Part shown: piece by piece, positions 7,191 to 10,365 of the stretch
How positions within the stretch are numbered: the first letter of the stretch is position 1
Layout of the letters: every line of letters begins with the position of its first letter
Source of the DNA: Thermodesulfovibrionales bacterium
GTDB taxonomy: Bacteria > Nitrospirota > Thermodesulfovibrionia > Thermodesulfovibrionales > SM23-35
DNA: 10,365 nt
NCBI GenBank assembly: GCA_022013235.1
Contig: JAKLQR010000092.1
Span: 1 to 10,365 of the forward strand
Direction: 5' to 3'
Program-made: the position numbers and the translations under genes
Notes under the pieces: generated by a model
Database searches by the model: none
Told to the model about the DNA's origin: nothing
What the model saw: the letters and a program-made list of their open reading frames with translations, nothing else

Positions 7191-7270
7191 TCAGCACGCT
7201 TAAGACTACTATTAAAAGTGTGTCTTTCTTATGCTAATTGCTATCTATGCTGAATTTATAGGCGTGCTGA
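7191..7270. repeat. Long-range inverted repeat with inner hairpin
   Basis: TCAGCACGCTTA (7191-7202) is answered by TAGGCGTGCTGA (7259-7270): 12 positions with a single T/G mismatch that is a wobble in RNA. The enclosed 56 bases hold a smaller pair, AAGAC (7202-7206) and GTCTT (7222-7226). It could be a structured RNA or the ends of a decayed small mobile element. No promoter directly upstream was found. Confidence 0.4.
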
Positions 7271-7311
7271 TTGAAAACCAGGGCTCATTCTGTAAAAGCA
7301 CGAAGCAATTT

Positions 7312-7320
7312 TGATATAAT
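7312..7320 (+). promoter_or_regulatory. Extended -10 promoter before the DUF4365-like gene
   Basis: TGATATAAT matches the extended -10 consensus TGnTATAAT perfectly. The -35 region (around 7292) is poor, as is common for extended -10 promoters. Predicted start near 7327, about 36 bases before the ATG at 7363. Confidence 0.6.
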
Positions 7321-7334
7321 GTTTTAAAGGTTGA

Positions 7335-7370
7335 ATGAAAATAGAACTAACCTGTACATTTTATGGCTAA
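7335..7370 (+). CDS. Possible leader peptide, 11 aa, overlapping the next start
   Basis: An AAAGG (7326-7330) sits four bases before ATG 7335, which opens an 11-residue frame (MKIELTCTFYG) that stops at 7370 and so overlaps the ATG at 7363 by eight bases. The DUF4365-like gene has no ribosome site of its own, so translational coupling through this short frame is possible. The evidence is only positional; it may be chance. Confidence 0.25.
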   Translation: MKIELTCTFYG

Positions 7371-7605
7371 AGCGCAATCAAAAACTATACATATCGGAAA
7401 TATTGGCGAACATATAATAGGCTCTCTGCTTTCGCCATATTGTATTGTGAGGAATGTTTCACGGGGACGAGATACGGGGATTGACTTGTACTGCGAGATA
7501 TTAAAGGAAAATAGTTTAGAGCTCTCGTTACATTTCTTCTGCCAAGTGAAAACAACAAAAAATACTTTGGACACGTCAGGTATTAATCAATATTTTGATT
7601 ATTAG
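7363..7605 (+). pseudogene. Truncated DUF4365-like (PD-(D/E)xK-fold) protein, 80 aa
   Basis: The 80 residues resemble the N-terminal half of DUF4365 proteins, which have a restriction-endonuclease-like fold and often sit in defence or mobile regions: GNIGEHIIGSLL (E16), GRDTGIDLYCEI (D41, E45) and FFCQVKTTK (Q61, K63). The E...D...QxK series matches the expected active site. The family normally continues well beyond this point, whereas here a TAG follows INQYFDY. A short continuation, LIISDLSKLYKDKIK, is readable in another frame at 7595-7669 before a further stop, which suggests a frameshift and internal loss. An excellent promoter precedes it (7312-7320), but there is no ribosome binding site directly at this ATG. 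Base composition is AT-rich, unlike the helicase gene. I treat it as a decayed gene, though a short functional form cannot be excluded. Confidence 0.6.
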
Positions 7606-7775
7606 TGATCTTTCAAAATTATATAAAGACAAAATCAAAACTCAATTAGTTGTGCAAGGTGGCTACTAAATAAAAGGCTATTCAATGAATATAATTATAC
7701 CCTCTATACCCAGCTGCTATATCTTGTTCGAGGTTGACAAGTCGTTAAGCACAGCATTCAAGGGAGGAACTTGAT

Positions 7776-8189
7776 ATGCCGAAGTTCAAAGACCACTTTA
7801 ATCACTCACAACAACGCCATCCGGATATTCCGGAGCAAAGACATAAGGCAGTACACCAATGGATGGATAACCCAGCTAACTGGCTCGTCAATAAACTCTA
7901 TGAAAGTGGTTTTATAAGGCGGCGTGGTAGAAGCGGACATGACCATCGTGACATCCGACATGATCCAGAGAAGGTCGCAAACGCTCTAGGCGGAGGAATC
8001 CCCGAGGTGAGAGAACAAGTGCGTTCCATAGCAAAGTGCCATGCCGAATTAGATGGCAAGTTGAGACCGAGTATTCGCCATAAAATCACCGAGGCTAATC
8101 ATTTTGCGAAGAGTAAGAATTTTAAAGATGATCAATTGATCAAGGTGATTACCTCCGTAATGAAGGCATTTAGGCGTAAAAAGATATAG
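7776..8189 (+). CDS. Hypothetical basic His-rich protein (137 aa)
   Basis: An AGGGAGGA (7761-7768) seven bases before the ATG is one of the strongest ribosome sites in the window and supports a real gene. The protein is soluble, basic and rich in His, Lys and Arg, with a His-rich start (HFNHSQQRHPDIPEQRHK), a central RRRGRSGHDHRDIRHD stretch, and a predicted helical C-terminal half ending KAFRRKKI. No transmembrane segment, signal peptide or known catalytic motif is seen; there is one cysteine. The positive charge suggests nucleic-acid contact, but this is inference. It follows the decayed DUF4365-like gene by 170 bp in the same orientation; a TTGACA at 7734-7739 lacks a convincing -10 partner. 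I do not recognise the family. Confidence 0.7.
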   Translation: MPKFKDHFNHSQQRHPDIPEQRHKAVHQWMDNPANWLVNKLYESGFIRRRGRSGHDHRDIRHDPEKVANALGGGIPEVREQVRSIAKCHAELDGKLRPSIRHKITEANHFAKSKNFKDDQLIKVITSVMKAFRRKKI

Positions 8190-8286
8190 TTTTAATGGTA
8201 CGGGCAGCGCCTGAGTCACTGAAGACCAACGAGATTCAACAATACCGCCTGTTTAATGCGTTAATGCTGATTTATAATCATAAAAC

Positions 8287-8316
8287 TTGCTAATCTTAGG
8301 GCATAGTTGATATTAT
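8287..8316 (+). promoter_or_regulatory. Likely promoter of the small secreted protein gene
   Basis: TTGCTA (8287-8292, 4 of 6) and TATTAT (8311-8316, 5 of 6) are 18 bases apart, and the second is preceded by TGA, giving an extended -10 (TGnTATTAT). The predicted start near 8323 leaves a very short leader holding only the ribosome site. Confidence 0.45.
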
Positions 8317-8335
8317 TTTAAACAAGGGGATAACT

Positions 8336-8671
8336 ATGAAAAAGGTTTTGGTAGCTTTATTCATATTATTGTCTTTTTCTTTGGGTTTTGCCGATAAACA
8401 GGGGATAAAAGAGCCAGGAGTTTACACTGATGGGGATCTGAATCAGTATAGGTCACATCAAGCCTCCTCCAGTAAGGATGAGACATCTTCCTCTTCAACT
8501 AAGGGTGAACATCCTTGTAAGGGATGGAGTGATAAATTTAATGAATGTGATAAAGAACCAGACTTTGATCGGCGTAAAGATTGTCACGATTATTACGATA
8601 AAAAATTTTGGGAATGTTCTGATGATTACAAATATGGACCGCCTGTCCGCGTAAGGATTGTTCCTCATTGA
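8336..8671 (+). CDS. Small secreted four-Cys protein (111 aa)
   Basis: AAGGGG six bases before the ATG supports this start. Residues 1-19 are a Sec signal peptide (MKKVLVALFILLSFSLGFA, cleavage expected after A19). The mature chain begins with a polar segment containing GVYTDGDLNQYRS, then a Ser/Thr/Lys linker (44-58), then a compact cysteine domain with C61, C71, C83 and C94, that is CX9C-X11-CX10C, with aromatic and charged residues between (FDRRKDCHDYYDKKFWEC). That spacing resembles the helical hairpin of twin-CX9C (CHCH/COX6B-like) proteins, in which two disulfides staple two helices. An exported location would allow disulfide formation. The function is unknown; the CHCH comparison is by spacing only. 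The AT-rich surroundings suggest an accessory gene. Confidence 0.75.
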   Translation: MKKVLVALFILLSFSLGFADKQGIKEPGVYTDGDLNQYRSHQASSSKDETSSSSTKGEHPCKGWSDKFNECDKEPDFDRRKDCHDYYDKKFWECSDDYKYGPPVRVRIVPH

Positions 8672-8829
8672 GAAGGTTTGTAAATAGCAAGACGCTTTTT
8701 ACTAAAGAACTACTATTTAAAAGGTTAATCAGCAACAATTGGGAATGAGAGTCAAGAGAGTTAAGGGGCAGCGCTAAATAGTTCTGTAAATCTTTACTTC
8801 TTTCAACTCGTCAAAACGGTTTGCTTGTA

Positions 8830-8859
8830 CCCATATAGAGGGCACCCATATAGAGGGCA
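8830..8859 (+). repeat. 15-bp perfect tandem repeat, two copies, at the element end
   Basis: CCCATATAGAGGGCA occurs twice head to tail (8830-8844 and 8845-8859). The inner copy overlaps the terminal inverted repeat of the IS110 element, so the outer copy is a second, nearly complete version of the element end. Confidence 0.85.
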
Positions 8860-8862
8860 CCT
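8847..8862 (+). repeat. Inverted repeat, downstream (RE) end of the IS110 element
   Basis: CATATAGAGGGCACCT here is the exact reverse complement of 10339-10354. All 16 bases match. The next bases inward (GTCAAG) complete a minus-strand TTGACA that points outward. Confidence 0.9.
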
Positions 8863-9251
8863 GTCAAGAGAAAAAACGATCCTATACCAAGAAAGTTGTT
8901 CTTGTCTTCATAGCTTCAAGTTATCATTGTCTATTACCATTACCGTTTTTTCTTTACTATAGTGCGTCAGTCTTCACTGCGCCACGCACCCATCAGGATT
9001 AAGGTTATGCCCTAAAACTATACTGCAAGGCAAACCCTTTCCGCTTAAAATGCGGACCAGAAAACCTTCGGTTCCGGGTCGGGTCCATTTGTTATATATC
9101 AGATCGTGTGGTTGTTAGCCAACCCACCAGTGGCTCCCGACACGGACAGTAAAGACACCGATAACTTTTATGTTACTGGAAGAGACGGTTTGCCACTCAG
9201 GTGCTTGGTTTTTTCCAACAAACAAACAGGTTCACCGTCTCCTCCAGATCG
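8863..9251 (-). ncRNA. Candidate bridge (seek) RNA region of the IS110 element
   Basis: The region between the transposase stop and the downstream inverted repeat is non-coding and folds well as a minus-strand transcript. The best hairpin (9241 to 9182) has an 8-bp stem (GAGACGGT with ACCGTCTC), a symmetric internal loop of 15 and 15 bases, then a 4-bp stem (TTGG/CCAA) with an A6 loop. Others are 9127-9108 (GTG-GTTG with one bulge), 9086-9054 (GGACC/GGTCC around AACC-GAA-GGTT), 9055-9041 (CCGC/GCGG) and 8989-8962 (GTGCGT/ACGCAC around CAGT-GAAG-ACTG). Stems separated by internal loops that carry guides are the known architecture of IS110-family bridge RNAs, and in the IS1111 subgroup the RNA lies on this side of the transposase. 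RNA ends are not determined and no dedicated promoter was identified; it may be processed from the transposase transcript. Confidence 0.5.
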
Positions 9252-10271
9252 TTATGCAAAGGCTTTGTCCGGCCTGAATACCACTCCATTCTTCATGATG
9301 TAATACGCCGCTCTGGACAGCTTGTGAGCAAGCGCGTTATGTGCTATTGGAGCGTTCGTCTTCTGCAGCTTGCGTTGGTAATATTTTCGAGATTCAGAAT
9401 CGGAGAACCGTGCATGGTCAGAGGCCTCTGAGAATGCCCATGCCAGATACTTGTTACCGTTTTTCCTGTTACCCGTACCCTTCTTCTTGTCATTACTAAA
9501 CCTCCCGCTGGGAACCTTCCTGCAATACGACACGTAGTTGCCCGCTTTCTGGAATCGATTAATCGAACCGGTTTCCAATTGGATCGTGAATGCGAGAATT
9601 TTCCCAACTCCCGGGATACTCAAGAGACGGTTATAGGGATTGCTTAAGTGTATCCTTCCATCAATGGTTGCCTCTATAGTTTTGATCTGCCTGGTCATGA
9701 AGTCTATGGCCTCCTTGCTCACTTTACCAGCCAGTGCAAGATCCTCATTCCCCTGAAACAGAGGACTTACTCTGTCCGTCGTCAGAATCTTTACATCGTT
9801 TGACTTAAGCCTACCGCCTAGGTTCCGTGCGATAATGTTCTGAAGACTGACGATGAGCGATGTCCGCAATCTTACTAAATGTCCCCTCTTCCTCAATAAG
9901 TCCCGTATCGGCCGATCTTCCTTCGGATAAATATATCCCTCTGGCAGTATCCCCAGTCGTAACATCTCAACAAGCCAGAATGCGTCATTCTTGTCATCAG
10001 AGTATTTCAGTCCAGAGTATTGTTGTGTCTTCATTACATTAGCCAGATGTACTTGGTATCCCTCTTCCTTAAGAAGATCAACCAAAAAGTACCAGTTATA
10101 CGTTGACTCCACAACAATCCCTTCAATGTCAGCTTTGAATGGCTTAAGTGTTTCCTTGATCGTTGCCGGATCATTGGGAAGTTTCTTCTTAAATATCCTC
10201 TTGCCTTTCTCATCGCTGATACCCAAATACGAGTTACTTGAATGCAAATCAAAAGCTGCATATAATCTCAT
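9252..10271 (-). CDS. IS110-family transposase (339 aa)
   Basis: This is an RNA-guided recombinase with an N-terminal RuvC-like DEDD domain and a C-terminal Transposase_20 domain carrying the catalytic serine. The tetrad is visible as D8 (AAFDLH), E55 (IVVEST), and D93 with D96 (SDDKNDAF). The C-terminal domain shows LLSIPGVGKILAFTI (helix-hairpin-helix-like), NYVSYCRKVPSGRFS with S259 as likely nucleophile, and GNRKNGNKYLAWAF. Length is normal for the family and no frameshift or internal stop is present, so the enzyme may be active. The start at 10271 (MRLYAAFDLHSSN) is preferred over an in-frame ATG at 10322: AGGAGG lies six bases upstream and the family begins here. It lies between 16-bp inverted repeats, with a hairpin in its leader. 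Confidence 0.95.
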   Translation of the reverse strand: MRLYAAFDLHSSNSYLGISDEKGKRIFKKKLPNDPATIKETLKPFKADIEGIVVESTYNWYFLVDLLKEEGYQVHLANVMKTQQYSGLKYSDDKNDAFWLVEMLRLGILPEGYIYPKEDRPIRDLLRKRGHLVRLRTSLIVSLQNIIARNLGGRLKSNDVKILTTDRVSPLFQGNEDLALAGKVSKEAIDFMTRQIKTIEATIDGRIHLSNPYNRLLSIPGVGKILAFTIQLETGSINRFQKAGNYVSYCRKVPSGRFSNDKKKGTGNRKNGNKYLAWAFSEASDHARFSDSESRKYYQRKLQKTNAPIAHNALAHKLSRAAYYIMKNGVVFRPDKAFA

Positions 10272-10273
10272 AC

Positions 10274-10345
10274 GGCACCTCCTAAAGGTTAAGATTGGTT
10301 TCTTTCCTTGAGCATACCGCAAAATCGATATGCTCAGGAGGTGCC
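10274..10345. repeat. Leader inverted repeat and hairpin of the IS110 element
   Basis: GGCACCTCCT (10274-10283), which contains the complement of the transposase ribosome site, is the exact reverse complement of 10336-10345, which overlaps the element-end repeat. Between them a second hairpin pairs 10307-10316 with 10329-10338 (CTTGAGCATA / TATGCTCAGG, one wobble) around a 12-base loop. On the transposase mRNA the long-range pairing could sequester AGGAGG, limiting translation when transcription enters from outside; this is inference. Confidence 0.5.
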
Positions 10346-10354
10346 CTCTATATG
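10339..10354 (-). repeat. Inverted repeat, upstream (LE) end of the IS110 element
   Basis: AGGTGCCCTCTATATG, perfect inverted match to 8847-8862. Only 11 further bases are in the window; on the minus strand they include GATAAT just outside the repeat. Confidence 0.9.
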
Positions 10355-10365
10355 ATTATCAGGTG

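Larger units (their letters stand above)
7030..7362. other. AT-rich non-coding stretch after the helicase gene
   Basis: No credible gene is seen in these 333 bases. Base composition drops sharply in GC just after the helicase stop. Contents are a 10-bp palindrome CTGCCGGCAG (7105-7114), a T-run at 7139-7145 with no proper hairpin before it, an interrupted inverted repeat at 7191-7270, an extended -10 promoter at 7312-7320 and a possible 11-codon leader ORF at 7335. A 12-codon ORF at 7090 has a purine-rich site only two bases upstream and is not called. Confidence 0.6.
8672..9251. other. Non-coding stretch: flank plus downstream region of the IS110 element
   Basis: No gene is called in these 580 bases. 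Positions 8672-8829 are AT-rich flank with no clear motif. A 15-bp tandem repeat (8830-8859) and the 16-bp element-end inverted repeat (8847-8862) follow, then about 390 bases of hairpin-rich DNA leading to the transposase stop. Open frames here (for example at 9106) lack ribosome sites and recognisable products. Confidence 0.6.
8830..10358 (-). mobile_element. IS110-family insertion sequence, IS1111-type layout
   Basis: One full-length IS110-type transposase on the minus strand is bracketed by perfect 16-bp inverted repeats (8847-8862 and 10339-10354). About 67 bp separate the transposase start from the upstream repeat, and about 390 bp separate its stop from the downstream one. Inverted repeats near but not at the ends, and a long non-coding region downstream of the transposase, are the recognised traits of the IS1111 subgroup, whose guide RNA is encoded downstream. 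The exact ends are inferred: the outer limit on the left depends on whether the extra repeat copy at 8830-8844 belongs to the element, and the right limit is a few bases beyond 10354. No target duplication was identified. Confidence 0.75.

Noticed and set aside
8706..8785. AGAACTA and TAGTTCT as a possible inverted repeat
   Set aside because: Only seven bases, AT-rich and about 66 bases apart; likely chance in this composition.
9106..9303. Plus-strand open frame of 65 codons in the element
   Set aside because: It has no ribosome site, overlaps the 3' end of the transposase and covers the hairpins of the candidate guide RNA.
10272..10322. Longer transposase start at 10322
   Set aside because: It would add residues absent from the family and run through the leader hairpin, while AGGAGG precedes the start at 10271.

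Overview
The window looks like a chromosomal segment of a Gram-negative bacterium, probably Nitrospirota or a former deltaproteobacterial lineage. That placement is an inference from protein style: a PATAN/DUF4388 regulator beside a PilT-type ATPase, a lipoprotein with a standard lipobox, and an RhlB-like helicase. No rRNA, tRNA or CRISPR array is visible.

Positions 1-7029 read as ordinary, moderately GC-rich core genome. From left to right there is the 5' part of a phosphoglycerate-kinase-like gene (minus, TTG start, sigma70-type promoter), a divergent 52-residue Cys-rich protein, a Tyr-rich lipoprotein (minus), a PATAN-receiver-GAF regulator followed 52 bp later by a PilT/PilU-like ATPase (plus), a convergent glycerophosphodiester phosphodiesterase, a flavin-reductase domain protein (minus, clear promoter), and a divergent DEAD-box helicase of RhlB type. 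The regulator-ATPase pair probably forms a type IV pilus / surface-motility unit.

From about 7030 to 8830 the DNA becomes visibly AT-rich and sparsely coded. It holds a truncated DUF4365-like nuclease-fold gene behind an extended -10 promoter, an unrecognised basic His-rich 137-residue protein with a strong ribosome binding site, and a small secreted protein with a CX9C/CX10C cysteine pattern. This looks like a decayed accessory island.

Positions ~8830-10358 hold an IS110-family element on the minus strand. It has a full-length 339-residue DEDD/Ser transposase, perfect 16-bp inverted repeats, a short upstream leader and about 390 bp of non-coding DNA downstream of the transposase. This is the IS1111-type layout, in which the guide (bridge/seek) RNA lies downstream. 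That stretch folds into several hairpins. One is a stem with a symmetric 15/15-nt internal loop whose two sides resemble the DNA immediately flanking the two ends of the insertion, on opposite strands. This candidate bridge RNA with its readable target is the most interesting thing in the window.
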